Source: Candidatus Pantoea deserta
GTDB lineage: Bacteria; Pseudomonadota; Gammaproteobacteria; Enterobacterales; Enterobacteriaceae
Assembly (NCBI RefSeq): GCF_003813865.1
Contig: NZ_RMVG01000008.1
Location: forward strand, 62,001-126,000
Length of the DNA stretch: 64,000 nt
Direction: 5' to 3'
Shown here in pieces: positions 1 to 9,144 of the stretch. Both the position numbers and the translations under genes were made by a program. Within the stretch, counting starts at the first letter, position 1. The number at the start of each line of letters is the position of its first letter. The notes under the pieces are model-generated. The model did not search any database. It was not told the origin of the DNA and worked only from the letters and a program-made list of their open reading frames with translations.

Positions 1-68
1 CGCTGGCATTATCCAGATCAGGTAATACGGGTTTTTCTCAGCCTTCACAAAGAAGGGCACCCCGAGTC
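1..68 (-). promoter_or_regulatory. TPP riboswitch (THI element), probably the thiM leader
   Basis: Read on the minus strand, this stretch carries the landmarks of the thiamine-pyrophosphate aptamer in order: GACTCGGGGTGCCC at its 5' end, then GTGAAGGCTGAGA, an ACCCGTATTACCTGATC stretch and GGATAATGCCAGCG at the 3' end. The arrangement and wording closely match the E. coli thiM leader as I remember it. The expression platform and the regulated gene lie beyond the left edge. thiM-thiD is the expected target because the same operon sits near metG in E. coli, but this cannot be seen here. Confidence 0.92.
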
Positions 69-324
69 ATTTACTGCAAAATCAAAATATTGCGATTAAT
101 GCTTCTCATTAATCCCTGCTCAGGATAGTAATGCCAGCGGGAAGTCTTGTAAACGGCAAATGCGCTCCTCCTGGATCAGGTGTGACAGATTGAGTGGCAC
201 AACTAACCATTCATTCTTTAGCCATAAATCCTGACGAACAGTAGAATAGGGTAAGTTAAATCAGGAAGATTCGTTTTTATATCAGCTGTAAATATTTACA
301 ACAGCCCGACGCCGCTGTTCTTTG
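69..324. other. intergenic, AT-rich, no gene seen
   Basis: There is no supported coding sequence. The promoter of the riboswitch transcript should lie here on the minus strand. Positions 117-150 on the plus strand resemble the 3' half of a TPP aptamer in inverted orientation; see the findings. Confidence 0.5.
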
Positions 325-965
325 TTACCCAAATGGCGGTATCGGAAGCTTCTCCAGAATATCTTTATTGCCAGTCAGAAAGGTTTTAAACAACATCTTC
401 AAAGGCTTGTGGATTGACTCAGCGCCAGCCAAATCTTCAGGCGGCACATCATCACACTCTGTCAATTGCTGAACAGCCATCGACCGGTATGGATGCACAG
501 CGCGCTTTGGCAAGTTTTCAACGATTTCCATTACCTGCTTAATATCTTGTCTGGTAATCGTCGTTACGTCTGTAAATGCGCCCAGGACTATCTACAGGAC
601 CTCAATAAAGCGTTCATTGGCTTGTGAGATAGCCTTAGTCCAGCTTTTGGACTTTGCCTGTTTATACATATTCCATGCGCCAGCGAGTGTTAATACATGC
701 TCTGGTTGTGCTTCAGTTTATTCTTCCTGCTCTTCTGGAGGAGCAACGACCTTGCGGTATTCCTGAACAGTCATCGGCTGAATATTGCTCTGGTCCTTAT
801 TGATGGAATGCTTTATCTCTTCCCCTATAACATAACCGCTTCTCCTTATTGAGTTTATCTCTTAAAACCTTTTCCAGCACTCAGTCAAATCTACCTGACT
901 ATTCTCTACCCCCTCACTTTGAGCAAGATCAAGAACAACCAGAACATAAACTTTAGGTTTTACCC
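325..965 (-). pseudogene. Degenerate, truncated tyrosine-recombinase (phage integrase) relic
   Basis: One minus-strand frame, read from about 965 down to 325, encodes pieces typical of the region before the catalytic domain of phage-type site-specific integrases: a core-binding stretch (AGAWNMYKQAK, then ANERFIEVL), followed by TRQDIKQVMEIVENLPKR and a tail around ESIHKPLKMLFKTFLTGNK. The frame is interrupted by TAA at 718-720, TAG at 592-594 and TAA at 862-864, with a frameshift near 840 (the neighbouring frame continues VLEKVLRDKLNKEK). It ends at 325 before any catalytic domain, so the Arg/His/Arg/Tyr residues are absent. The only intact part is a 68-codon ORF at 325-531. The stretch is visibly more AT-rich than the genes to its right. 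Family assignment is from memory of related integrases; the decay is directly visible. Confidence 0.62.
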
Positions 966-1351
966 TGCCATCTCAAAATCAACTGAAACCCGTTTAATTA
1001 TTCGCAGCCGGTTATTACACACGTGACATAAAAAAGATGAGATTCGCAATGAAACCCCTACCTCTTAAGAGGTATTACCAGTTAGCGCGATTCAGCATGA
1101 TCACGATCAACTATTGAGAGGCAGAAAAAAGGCCTAATGCTGCGGGTTCAGATTATAGCGACCAGTAGAAACAGCATTTTTTTATTAAAAAACGAGCCAA
1201 TATTTACGCTGTCACTGAAGAGACAAGTCGTTTTTTTAACTGACTTTTTTGTCGCGCTAAAGCCTGTCTGTCTTATCTCATTATAACTATTACTATTCCG
1301 TCATCACGCTAAATAGCTTTATTCAATCGCAGTCGACATTTGGGAAGCAAA
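966..1351. other. intergenic, AT-rich, no gene seen
   Basis: No supported ORF. A weak inverted repeat (AATGCTG near 1136 with CAGCATT followed by T residues near 1171-1186) could be terminator-like, but its loop is about 30 nt and I do not rely on it. This is probably part of the same decayed insertion as the integrase relic. Confidence 0.4.
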
Positions 1352-1549
1352 ATGAGGTTTTTTTCGTTTATTCCGCATCGTCACCGCTGGCAGGACATCG
1401 TAATCTCCCGCGCCAATGCCATTGCCCCCAGCGGCAGAACCTACTATTCCACCCTGATTTCCGCACGCTGTCGAACCTGCAACCAGACGCTTTATCGCAT
1501 CTACTATAGCGATATCAGCGATGCGCAGGCGCGTCGCTGGCTGGGCTAA
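1352..1549 (+). CDS. Small CxxC protein of unknown function (65 aa)
   Basis: I do not recognise a named family. Starting at ATG 1352 (GGGAAG lies 4 nt upstream; a TTG at 1340 in the same frame would add four residues) the product is 65 aa, basic and aromatic. It has His9 and His11 near the N-terminus and a CRTC pair at Cys40/Cys43, so a small zinc-ribbon-like fold is conceivable. Codon use matches the chromosomal genes to its right, not the AT-rich relic to its left. It is followed 77 bp later by the AEC permease on the same strand. Coding status is moderately supported, and function is unknown. Confidence 0.55.
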   Translation: MRFFSFIPHRHRWQDIVISRANAIAPSGRTYYSTLISARCRTCNQTLYRIYYSDISDAQARRWLG

Positions 1550-1626
1550 AACCCTTTGTCGCCAGGTTACGCATTTAGCAACAACATGTTAGGCTGATGT
1601 TACCTATTGCCGATAACAGACGCGCT

Positions 1627-2586
1627 ATGCCTGGCTTGCTTGATACGCTGACCCACCAGATTTATCTTTCCGCTCCGCTGTTTATCTTAATTTTTCTTGG
1701 CTATGCCCTGACGCGCTTCGGCAAATGGCCCATTAGCATCAGCGAAGGCATGAACCGATTTGTCTTCAATGTCGCCCTGCCCTGCATGCTGTTTCGCGTG
1801 ATGAGCGACTTCTATAAAAGTCCGCCAGTGGATGTTCGTCTGCTGCTGGCTTTTTTCGGCAGCTGCCTGCTGATCTTCATTCTTGGCCGCGTGCTGGGCG
1901 CGCGCCTGTTTAAACTCGACGGCGTGGCGGGAACGGTGTTCGCGCTCGGCGGCATCTTCTCCAATAACGTTATGCTGGGCATTCCGGTGGCGACGGTGCT
2001 GCTCGGTCCGCAGGCGCTGCCCTCGGTGGCGCTGGTGCTGGTATTCAACAGCCTGATCCTGTGGACGCTGCTGACGCTCTCGGTGGAGTGGGCAAAACAG
2101 GGTAGCTTCTCACTAAAGGGGATCGGCCGCACGCTGCTCAGCGTGGCGAAGAACCCGCTGATCGTCGGCATTCTCAGCGGCACCGGGTGGAGTTTTTTAA
2201 AGCAGCCGTTACCCGCCATCGCCGCCGAACCGCTGCGGATGCTTGCGTCAATCGCCGCGCCGCTGTCGCTGGTCACGCTTGGCATGAGTCTGGCGCACTA
2301 CCGCGTGCGCGACGGGCTGCGAGAAAGCTACGCCATCTGTTTGCTGAAGCTGATTTTACAGCCGATGACCGTCTGGGCCATCGCCTGGCTGGTGGATTTA
2401 CCACCGCTGGAGAGCCGGGTGGTGGTGTTACTGGGATCGATGGCGGTGGGTATTAATGTCTATCTGATGTCGCAAAAGTTTAACGTTCTGACCGGACCGG
2501 CAGCGGCCAGTATGCTCTTCTCTACGGTGTTTGCGGCGGTGACGACGCCGGTATGGATGATGCTGATGACGCTGGCGGGCTATTAA
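1627..2586 (+). CDS. AEC-family (auxin efflux carrier/malonate transporter-like) permease
   Basis: This is an integral inner-membrane protein of about 319 aa with roughly ten hydrophobic segments. It opens with a membrane segment near 15-32 (LFILIFLGYALTRFGKW) and has the conserved FVFNVALPCMLF and GIFSNNVMLGIPV stretches of the AEC family, plus a C-terminal half that repeats the fold (LASIAAPLSLVTLGMSLA). Members export or import small organic anions, and the substrate cannot be told from sequence. ATG 1627 gives the family's usual length; an in-frame ATG at 1597 would add ten residues and has only a weak AGG ahead of it. It converges on ahpF across a terminator. Confidence 0.82.
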   Translation: MPGLLDTLTHQIYLSAPLFILIFLGYALTRFGKWPISISEGMNRFVFNVALPCMLFRVMSDFYKSPPVDVRLLLAFFGSCLLIFILGRVLGARLFKLDGVAGTVFALGGIFSNNVMLGIPVATVLLGPQALPSVALVLVFNSLILWTLLTLSVEWAKQGSFSLKGIGRTLLSVAKNPLIVGILSGTGWSFLKQPLPAIAAEPLRMLASIAAPLSLVTLGMSLAHYRVRDGLRESYAICLLKLILQPMTVWAIAWLVDLPPLESRVVVLLGSMAVGINVYLMSQKFNVLTGPAAASMLFSTVFAAVTTPVWMMLMTLAGY

Positions 2587-2615
2587 AAAAAAGCCCCGGA
2601 ACAAAGTTCCGGGGC
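2585..2615 (-). terminator. Rho-independent terminator of ahpF
   Basis: GCCCCGGAAC and GTTCCGGGGC form a perfect 10-bp stem with an AAA loop (2593-2615). On the minus strand it is followed by a run of eight U (2585-2592), so it ends the ahpCF transcript. Confidence 0.9.
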
Positions 2616-2635
2616 CGTTGCATGGCTATCGCAAA

Positions 2636-4204
2636 TTATTCAGCCGGTTTGGTGCGGATCAGATAGTCAAACGCGCTGAGCGAAGCTTTCGCGCCTTCAC
2701 CGCTGGCGATAATAATCTGCTTGTACGGCACTGTAGTGCAGTCGCCCGCCGCGAACACGCCTTTCAGGCTGGTTTCGCATTTCGCGTCGATGAGGATTTC
2801 ACCCATCTTGTTGCGCTCTACCGCGCCTTCCAGCCAGGTGGTATTCGGCAGCAAACCGATTTGCACGAAGATGCCGCTCAGCGCAATGTCGTGCGCCGTC
2901 TGGTTGGTGCGATCGATATAGGCCAGGCCGGTCACTTTACTGCCGTCGCCTTTAACCTCAGTGGTCTGAGCGTTCAGGATCACGTCAACGTTTTTCAGGC
3001 TGCGCAGTTTGTTCTGCAACACCTGGTCAGCGCGCATTTCGCCCGCAAACTCCAGCAGCGTCACGTGCTCAACGATACCAGCCAGGTCGATTGCCGCTTC
3101 CACGCCAGAGTTACCGCCGCCGATAACCGCGACGCGCTTGCCTTTAAACAGCGGGCCGTCACAGTGCGGACAGTAGGTCACGCCTTTGGTGCGATACTGC
3201 TCTTCGCCAGGCACGCCCATGTTGCGCCAGCGCGCGCCGGTGGCGATGATGATGCTGCGTGATTTCAGTACCGCGCCGGAGGCGGTTTCAACCGCGTGCA
3301 GGCCGCCCTGTTTTGCCGCCGGGATCAGTTTGATAGCGCTCTGGGTATCGATCACATCCACGTCATAGTCGTCTACGTGAGCGCGCAGCGAGCCAGCCAG
3401 CTTCGCGCCTTCGGTTTTCTGTACGGAGATGTAGTTTTCGATGTCCACGGTGTCGAGCACCTGGCCGCCAAAACGTTCGCCCATCAGACCGGTGCGAATA
3501 CCTTTACGCGCAGAATAGATTGCCGCTGCCGCGCCCGCCGGGCCGCTGCCGACAATCAGCACTTCATAGGCGTCGCGCTTGTTCAGCTCTTCTGCTGCGC
3601 GTTTGTCGGCATTGGTGTCGACCTTGCCGACGATTTCAGCCAGGCTCATGCGGCCCTGACCGAACTCTTTGCCGTTCAGATATACCGCCGGAACGCCCAT
3701 CACGTTGCGTTCGGTGATCTCATTCTGGAACATGCCGCCGTCAATCGCCGTGTGCGAGACGCGCGGGTTAATGATCGCCATCAGGTTCAGCGCCTGAACC
3801 ACGTCAGGACAGTTGTGGCACGACAGCGAGTAATAGGTTTCGAAATGCAGGTCGCTGTCCAGCGACGCAACCTGATCCAGCAGGCTCTGCGTCTCTTTTG
3901 ACGGATGGCCGCCAGTTTGCAGCAGCGCCAGCACCAGCGAGGTAAACTCATGCCCCATCGGCGAACCGGCAAAGCGCGGGCCGCTGTGTGAGCCTGGGTT
4001 AGTAATCAGGAATGAAGGTTTGCGCACCGGACGATCGTTCTCTTCGCGGAAGCTGACTTTTTCAGACAGGCTGGCGATCTCCGTCAGCAAATCGCGAATT
4101 TCCGCTGATTTGGCACCCTCGTCCAGGGTAGCGATCAACTCAACAGGCCTGGTTAATTTCTCAAGGTAAGCCTTGAGCTGGGTTTTTAAGTTAGTGTCGA
4201 GCAT
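2636..4204 (-). CDS. ahpF: Alkyl hydroperoxide reductase subunit F (NADH:peroxiredoxin reductase)
   Basis: This cytosolic flavoprotein passes electrons from NADH to AhpC for reduction of organic peroxides and H2O2. The 522 aa match the usual AhpF length. An N-terminal double thioredoxin-like domain carries the CHNC dithiol at 129-132. The thioredoxin-reductase-like part follows, with an FAD motif ([10 protein letters not shown]), the CPHC redox pair near 345-350, an NAD-binding [10 protein letters not shown] and a C-terminal FAD contact around FAAGDCT. It lies 71 bp downstream of ahpC on the same strand, so it is co-transcribed. A GC hairpin in that gap may lower its expression relative to ahpC. 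Confidence 0.98.
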   Translation of the reverse strand: MLDTNLKTQLKAYLEKLTRPVELIATLDEGAKSAEIRDLLTEIASLSEKVSFREENDRPVRKPSFLITNPGSHSGPRFAGSPMGHEFTSLVLALLQTGGHPSKETQSLLDQVASLDSDLHFETYYSLSCHNCPDVVQALNLMAIINPRVSHTAIDGGMFQNEITERNVMGVPAVYLNGKEFGQGRMSLAEIVGKVDTNADKRAAEELNKRDAYEVLIVGSGPAGAAAAIYSARKGIRTGLMGERFGGQVLDTVDIENYISVQKTEGAKLAGSLRAHVDDYDVDVIDTQSAIKLIPAAKQGGLHAVETASGAVLKSRSIIIATGARWRNMGVPGEEQYRTKGVTYCPHCDGPLFKGKRVAVIGGGNSGVEAAIDLAGIVEHVTLLEFAGEMRADQVLQNKLRSLKNVDVILNAQTTEVKGDGSKVTGLAYIDRTNQTAHDIALSGIFVQIGLLPNTTWLEGAVERNKMGEILIDAKCETSLKGVFAAGDCTTVPYKQIIIASGEGAKASLSAFDYLIRTKPAE

Positions 4205-4226
4205 AGTGAGTTCCTGTCAGAAGAAA

Positions 4227-4246
4227 TCGGGTGCCGCAGCACCCGA
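4227..4246 (-). other. ahpC-ahpF intercistronic hairpin
   Basis: CGGGTGC and GCACCCG form a 7-bp stem with a short loop between ahpC and ahpF. Minus-strand sequence after the stem is only moderately U-rich, so it looks like a partial terminator or an mRNA-stabilising 3' hairpin that favours AhpC over AhpF. The role is inferred. Confidence 0.6.
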
Positions 4247-4275
4247 TAGAGAAAGATCGAAAACCGGTAGGGAAA

Positions 4276-4839
4276 TTAGATTTTGCCAACCAGGTCCAGA
4301 GACGGAGCCAGAGTCGCGTCGCCTTCTTTCCATTTAGCCGGGCAAACTTCGCCTGGGTGAGAAGCAACATACTGAGCCGCTTTCACTTTACGCAGCAGGT
4401 CAGACGCGTCGCGGCCGATACCTTCAGCAGTGATTTCGATTGCCTGGATGATGCCTTCCGGGTCAACGATGAAAGTACCGCGATCGGCCAGACCTTCAGC
4501 TTCACGCATGATTTCGAAGTTACGGGTCAGCGCGCCAGTCGGGTCGCCAATCATCGCGTACTGGATTTTCGCGATGGTTTCAGACGAACCGTGCCAGGCT
4601 TTGTGGGTAAAGTGGGTGTCGGTAGACACAGAGTAGATGTCTACGCCCAGTTTCTGAAATTCTTCGTAGTGATCGGCTACGTCGCCCAGTTCAGTCGGGC
4701 AAACAAAGGTGAAGTCAGCCGGATAAAAGAAGAAAACACTCCATTTACCTTCAACGTCTTTCTCAGTTACGTCGATGAACTCGCCGTTTTTAAACGCAGC
4801 GTTTTTGAACGGTTTGATTTTGGTATTAATGATAGACAT
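4276..4839 (-). CDS. ahpC: Alkyl hydroperoxide reductase subunit C (2-Cys peroxiredoxin)
   Basis: This abundant cytosolic peroxidase reduces H2O2 and alkyl hydroperoxides and is recycled by AhpF. The 187 aa are the standard length. The peroxidatic Cys47 sits in FTFVCPTE and the resolving Cys166 in EVCPAKW near the C-terminus. The start at 4839 is preceded by GGAGG a few bases upstream. An OxyR-type tandem site lies about 60-95 bp upstream of the start codon, consistent with peroxide induction as known for enterobacterial ahpC. Confidence 0.99.
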   Translation of the reverse strand: MSIINTKIKPFKNAAFKNGEFIDVTEKDVEGKWSVFFFYPADFTFVCPTELGDVADHYEEFQKLGVDIYSVSTDTHFTHKAWHGSSETIAKIQYAMIGDPTGALTRNFEIMREAEGLADRGTFIVDPEGIIQAIEITAEGIGRDASDLLRKVKAAQYVASHPGEVCPAKWKEGDATLAPSLDLVGKI

Positions 4840-4897
4840 CTGAAGTCCTCCGCTAAAAGATGTGATCCACGTTACATAATTTTCGGGCCAACTTCTA

Positions 4898-4934
4898 ATA
4901 TGCAGTCGTTATCAATCAGATAAACGAAAGCTAT
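4898..4934 (-). promoter_or_regulatory. OxyR-type tandem operator upstream of ahpC
   Basis: On the minus strand four tetranucleotides follow one another at exactly 7-nt spacing: ATAG-N7-TTAT-N7-ATAA-N7-ATAT. The known OxyR site is four ATAG/CTAT elements with the same spacing on one DNA face. The first element is perfect and the others each deviate by one or two bases. Its position ahead of ahpC fits; OxyR binding itself is inferred. Confidence 0.75.
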
Positions 4935-5066
4935 CAAACGCGGCAGGCTGTGCCGCTCGTGACGCCGCCCCGGCATTCTACACGCAAAGCGTATTGATTT
5001 AACGAGGTTTATCTTTTCTCGCCAGAACTGCTAATTTTGAAGAAAAGGCAATGCAGGAGTTTATCT

Positions 5067-5495
5067 GTGCTTATACGATCTTTTACTGAGGCCGATCGCC
5101 CTTTTCTGAGAACGCTGTTTCTGGCGGTGCGTCGTCATAACTGGCGCTGGCTTGATGACAGCGAATGGAAGCTGGAAGATTTCGATAGCGTTATCCTGGG
5201 AGAAACCGTGTGGGTCGCTGAACTTGACGGGCGCCGCGTCGGTTTTGCCGGCGTGCTGGAAAACGACAATTTTTTGCACAGCCTTTATGTCGACCCCGCT
5301 TATCAGGGACGCGGCGTCGGCGGCGCGCTGCTGGAAAAGGTGCAGGAGCGCTTTACCAGCACCGGCGCGCTGAAGTGCCTGTTAATGAACAACGCGGCGC
5401 AGGCGTTTTATCTGCGGCACGGCTGGAAAATCATCGCGCAGGGCGAGAGCGACCAGGGAAAATATGTGCTGATGCACTTTCCGCTGGCGTCCTGA
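5067..5495 (+). CDS. GNAT-family N-acetyltransferase
   Basis: A 142-aa acetyl-CoA-dependent acyltransferase. The GNAT core is clear: a beta strand VWVAELDGRRVGFAGV, then LHSLYVDPAYQGRGVGGALL, whose QGRGVG loop binds the CoA pyrophosphate, and a C-terminal AAQAFYLRHGWK. The GTG at 5067 is preferred because AGGAG lies 7 nt upstream; the longer in-frame TTG start at 5037 would place that ribosome site inside the gene. The substrate is unknown. It is a single gene, divergent from ahpC and convergent with mrp. Confidence 0.85.
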   Translation: MLIRSFTEADRPFLRTLFLAVRRHNWRWLDDSEWKLEDFDSVILGETVWVAELDGRRVGFAGVLENDNFLHSLYVDPAYQGRGVGGALLEKVQERFTSTGALKCLLMNNAAQAFYLRHGWKIIAQGESDQGKYVLMHFPLAS

Positions 5496-5509
5496 CTCGA
5501 CGCCAGCGG
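5481..5509. terminator. Hairpin between GNAT gene and mrp
   Basis: A perfect 11-bp inverted repeat (CCGCTGGCGTC and GACGCCAGCGG, 7-nt loop) overlaps the GNAT stop codon and lies just before the mrp stop. Neither side has a strong U-run, so it is either a weak convergent terminator or a 3'-end processing hairpin. Confidence 0.55.
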
Positions 5510-5518
5510 TGCGTAACG

Positions 5519-6631
5519 CTACAGCGCGCGGAAGGCGATGTCGCCGGGAATGACCTCTCCCTGCCAGTAGAGCCGCGCCGCCACGCGGCCCGCCAGCTGA
5601 CGATAGAGCGCGGTAAACTCACTGTCCGGACGGCGGATAACCGTTGGCTCGCCGTCGTCCAGATCTTCCCGCAGATTAATATGCAGGGGAAGCTGCGCCA
5701 GCAGCTGCGTCTGGTAATCCGCCACCAGCTTCTCTGCGCCGCCAGTGCCGAAAATCGGCTCGTGGAAGCCGCAGTGGCTACAGATATGCAGGCTCATGTT
5801 TTCCACCACGCCCAGCACAGGCACGTTCACCTTTTCAAACATCACCATACCCTTGCGCGCATCGATCAGCGCAATGTCCTGCGGCGTGGTCACCACGATG
5901 GCGCCCGTCACCGGCACGCTTTGCGCCAGCGTCAGCTGAATATCACCCGTCCCAGGCGGCATATCGAGCACCAGATAGTCGAGTTCGGGCCACAGCGTCT
6001 CGTTGAGCAGCTGCATCAGGGCTTTGCTCGCCATCGGTCCTCGCCACACCATGGCATTATCGTCCGTCACCAGATAGCCGATGGAATTCGTCGCCAGACC
6101 GTGCGCCATAATGGGCGCCATATGCGTGCCGTCGGGCGAGGTGGGACGCTCGTGCTCGGTGCCGAGCATATTCGGCACCGACGGGCCGTAAATATCCGCA
6201 TCCAGGATGCCGACGCGCGCGCCTTCCGCCGCCAGCGCCAGCGCCATATTGACGGCGGTGCTCGATTTGCCGACGCCGCCTTTGCCTGAACTGACGGCAA
6301 TGATGTTTTTCACGCCGTTAACGCCCGGCTGACCTTTTACGCGTTTGAGCGTGGCGATGTCGTGACGCAGCCGCCAGTCAATGGCCTGGGTGCCGGTCAG
6401 GCGCAGCAGTTCCGCGCTGGTCTGCGCTTTCAGCTCCTCAAACGCGCTCGCCCACGCAAACGGCATACAGAGTTCGATATGCAGTTTGCCGTCGAGCTGG
6501 GCCACATGATGCAGCGCCTTTAGCGTAGTGAGATTATGATCGAGGGTCGGATGCCGGAAGCCGCTCAACACGCCCATAACCACGGCGCGCAAGGCTTCAG
6601 GTGAATGTGATGTCCGGGATTGTGCTGTCAT
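5519..6631 (-). CDS. mrp: Iron-sulfur cluster carrier protein ApbC/Mrp
   Basis: This P-loop NTPase of the MinD/ParA fold binds and delivers Fe-S clusters. An N-terminal MIP18-like domain (about 1-90) precedes the deviant Walker A motif SGKGGVGKSS, the DADIYGPS switch and the VLDMPPGTGD Walker B region. A CSHCG motif supplies the CxxC that binds the bridging cluster. ATG 6631 gives 370 aa (E. coli Mrp is 369) with GGAG five bases upstream; a GTG at 6637 overlaps that site. It is divergent from metG, as in E. coli. Confidence 0.97.
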   Translation of the reverse strand: MTAQSRTSHSPEALRAVVMGVLSGFRHPTLDHNLTTLKALHHVAQLDGKLHIELCMPFAWASAFEELKAQTSAELLRLTGTQAIDWRLRHDIATLKRVKGQPGVNGVKNIIAVSSGKGGVGKSSTAVNMALALAAEGARVGILDADIYGPSVPNMLGTEHERPTSPDGTHMAPIMAHGLATNSIGYLVTDDNAMVWRGPMASKALMQLLNETLWPELDYLVLDMPPGTGDIQLTLAQSVPVTGAIVVTTPQDIALIDARKGMVMFEKVNVPVLGVVENMSLHICSHCGFHEPIFGTGGAEKLVADYQTQLLAQLPLHINLREDLDDGEPTVIRRPDSEFTALYRQLAGRVAARLYWQGEVIPGDIAFRAL

Positions 6632-6794
6632 CCCCACTCCTTTTTGACTTTTCTTTCGCTGGGTTCAGCGGTAACACAACAATCATATCAGATGTGGAGG
6701 TGGGCGACGTGAGACCGCCCTTGTGTTTACGCCTGCCAGGGCATGAGTTACCATCTAAGCCCGTTTTTTCAATCAACAGAAAGCTACGCAAACT

Positions 6795-8825
6795 ATGACT
6801 CAAGTCGCTAAAAAAATAATGGTAACGTGCGCCCTGCCGTACGCGAACGGATCGATCCATCTCGGCCACATGCTCGAGCATATCCAGGCAGATATTTGGG
6901 TGCGTTACCAGCGAATGCGTGGCAATCAGGTTTACTTCATCTGCGCCGACGACGCGCACGGCACGCCGATTATGCTGAAAGCGCAGCAGCTGGGCATTTC
7001 GCCGGAGCAGATGATTGCCGAAATGAGTCAGGAGCATCAGGTCGATTTTGCCGGATTCAACATCAGCTACGACAACTACCACTCGACGCACAGCGACGAG
7101 AACCGCGAGCTGTCCGAGCTGATCTACTCTCGCCTGAAAGAGAACGGTTTTATTAAAAACCGCACCATTTCTCAGCTCTACGATCCGGAAAAAGGCATGT
7201 TCCTGCCGGACCGTTTTGTTAAAGGCACCTGCCCGAAATGTAAGTCGCCGGATCAGTATGGCGATAACTGCGAAGTGTGCGGCGCGACCTATAGCCCGAC
7301 CGAACTGATTGAGCCGAAATCGGTGGTCTCTGGCGCGACGCCGGAAATGCGCGACTCTGAGCACTTCTTCTTCGATCTGCCGTCGTTCAGCGCCATGCTT
7401 CAGGCCTGGACGCGCTCTGGCGCGCTGCAAGAGCAGGTCGCGAACAAAATGCAGGAGTGGTTCGAGTCCGGCCTGCAACAGTGGGATATCTCTCGCGACG
7501 CGCCCTACTTCGGCTTTGAAATCCCGGATGCGCCAGGCAAATATTTCTACGTCTGGCTGGATGCGCCTATTGGCTATATGGGCGCGTTTAAAAACCTGTG
7601 CGACAAGCGCGGCGACATCGACTTTGACGAGTTCTGGAAGAAAGAGTCCACCACCGAGCTGTATCACTTTATCGGCAAAGACATTGTCTACTTCCACAGC
7701 CTGTTCTGGCCAGCGATGCTGGAAGGCAGCCAGTTCCGTAAGCCGAACAACCTGTTTGTTCACGGCTACGTAACGGTGAATGGCGCCAAGATGTCAAAAT
7801 CGCGCGGCACCTTTATTAAAGCGAGCACCTGGCTACAGCACCTGGATGCGGACAGCCTGCGTTATTACTATGCCGCCAAGCTTTCGTCACGCATCGACGA
7901 CATCGACCTTAACCTGGAAGATTTTGTGCAGCGCGTGAATGCCGACATCGTTAATAAGGTGGTGAACCTCGCGTCGCGCAACGCGGGCTTCCTGACGAAG
8001 CGCTTTAACGGCCAGCTTTCGTCTGAGCTGGCGGATCCATCGCTGTACCAGACCTTTGTCGACGCGTCGGAGAAAATTGGCGAAGCCTGGGCGAGCCGCG
8101 AGTTTAGCCGTGCGATCCGCGAGATTATGGCGCTGGCCGATCTGGCTAACCGCTATGTGGATGAGCAAGCTCCCTGGGTGGTAGCGAAAGAAGAAGGCCG
8201 CGATGCTGACTTGCAGGCCATCTGCTCAATGGGCATTAACCTGTTCCGCGTGCTGATGACCTGGCTGAAGCCGGTGCTGCCAGCGCTGAGCGAGCGCGCC
8301 GAGGCGTTCCTTAACAGCGAACTGAGCTGGGATGCGATTGCCCAGCCGCTGCTTAATCACCAGGTTGCGCCGTTTAAGGCCCTGTATGGACGTATTGAAA
8401 TGACTAAAGTGAACGCGCTGATCGAAGCGTCGAAAGAGGATGCGGCGGCCGCCAGTAAACCGGCTGCCGGCCCGCTGGCGGATGCGCCGATTGGCGATAC
8501 CATTACCATTGATGACTTTGCGAAGGTCGATATGCGCGTAGCGCTCATCGAAAACGCGGAGCTGGTAGAGGGTTCTGACAAGCTGCTGCGCTTGCAGCTG
8601 GATCTGGGCGGCGAGAAACGCCAGATCTTCTCCGGCATTCGCGCCGCCTATCCGGATCCGTCGGTGCTGATCGGCAAAATGACGATTATTGTCGCCAACC
8701 TTGCGCCGCGTAAGATGCGCTTCGGCGTGTCGGAAGGCATGGTGTTGTCGGCCGGACCGGGCGGAAAAGATCTGTTTGTGCTCTCTGTCGACAGCGGCGC
8801 ACAGCCAGGTATGCCGGTTAAGTAA
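6795..8825 (+). CDS. metG: Methionyl-tRNA synthetase
   Basis: A class I aminoacyl-tRNA synthetase that charges tRNA-Met; cytosolic homodimer. The 676 aa match the E. coli type. The HIGH-like signature is HLGH at 22-25, the zinc knuckle has CPKC and CEVC pairs, and KMSKS occurs in [11 protein letters not shown]. An anticodon-binding helical domain is followed by an Ala-rich linker near 540-560 and a C-terminal Trbp111-like tRNA-binding OB fold ([13 protein letters not shown]). The divergent arrangement with mrp is conserved. Confidence 0.99.
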   Translation: MTQVAKKIMVTCALPYANGSIHLGHMLEHIQADIWVRYQRMRGNQVYFICADDAHGTPIMLKAQQLGISPEQMIAEMSQEHQVDFAGFNISYDNYHSTHSDENRELSELIYSRLKENGFIKNRTISQLYDPEKGMFLPDRFVKGTCPKCKSPDQYGDNCEVCGATYSPTELIEPKSVVSGATPEMRDSEHFFFDLPSFSAMLQAWTRSGALQEQVANKMQEWFESGLQQWDISRDAPYFGFEIPDAPGKYFYVWLDAPIGYMGAFKNLCDKRGDIDFDEFWKKESTTELYHFIGKDIVYFHSLFWPAMLEGSQFRKPNNLFVHGYVTVNGAKMSKSRGTFIKASTWLQHLDADSLRYYYAAKLSSRIDDIDLNLEDFVQRVNADIVNKVVNLASRNAGFLTKRFNGQLSSELADPSLYQTFVDASEKIGEAWASREFSRAIREIMALADLANRYVDEQAPWVVAKEEGRDADLQAICSMGINLFRVLMTWLKPVLPALSERAEAFLNSELSWDAIAQPLLNHQVAPFKALYGRIEMTKVNALIEASKEDAAAASKPAAGPLADAPIGDTITIDDFAKVDMRVALIENAELVEGSDKLLRLQLDLGGEKRQIFSGIRAAYPDPSVLIGKMTIIVANLAPRKMRFGVSEGMVLSAGPGGKDLFVLSVDSGAQPGMPVK

Positions 8826-9074
8826 AAAGTTACAGGCGATCGCCCTGATGGCCGCACGTCAGGCCGCGGAGCGCGTGGCCGGGACCGAAGCGCAAAGCGT
8901 CGCGCGACAAGGACAAACCACCGAGGCGTTTTAGACAACGCAGCGCGTTGGCCCGGCTAAACGCGCATTTCAGAGATGAGGTGCGTCATAGCGCGGGCCA
9001 GGCGCGCAGGGATGCCTTAAGCGACGTTGCGATCGACCTGGTCACCCGCAACGGGCGCGTAGTTAACGCCCCAG
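8826..9074. repeat. Intergenic segment holding dispersed repeat copy A (8862-9030)
   Basis: No gene is present. Positions 8862-9030 share ordered blocks with 13966-14112 and 32694-32826: a GCGTTTT..CAACGCAGCGCG block, and a GCGCAGGGATGCCTTAAGCG block near the 3' end. A GGACCGAAGCGCAAAGCGTC block is shared with the minus strand of 25671-25735. All copies sit between genes. Confidence 0.7.
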
Positions 9075-9099
9075 GGCGACAGCAATGTCGCCTTTTTTT
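9075..9099 (+). terminator. Rho-independent terminator downstream of metG
   Basis: GGCGACA and TGTCGCC form a 7-bp stem with a GCAA tetraloop, followed by seven T. It lies after repeat copy A and 46 bp before yohJ, isolating yohJK from metG read-through. Confidence 0.9.
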
Positions 9100-9144
9100 A
9101 TGCGATGTCGCGTATGATGTTGTGCTGTAAAACAGGAGCCTGCT

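Noticed and set aside
1136-1186. AATGCTG/CAGCATT inverted repeat followed by T residues
   Set aside because: Loop of about 30 nt and only a 7-bp stem; not convincing as a terminator or small RNA by itself.
2618-3901. Plus-strand ORFs of about 200 codons opposite ahpF
   Set aside because: They mirror ahpF codon periodicity and have no recognisable domains.
5375-6289. Long plus-strand ORF (304 codons) opposite mrp
   Set aside because: It is a high-GC antisense shadow of mrp: rich in Arg/His/Gln, no family features, no ribosome site.
6597-7763. 388-codon minus-strand ORF opposite metG
   Set aside because: Antisense to conserved metG codons, and it spans the metG-mrp promoter region; composition is typical of a shadow frame.
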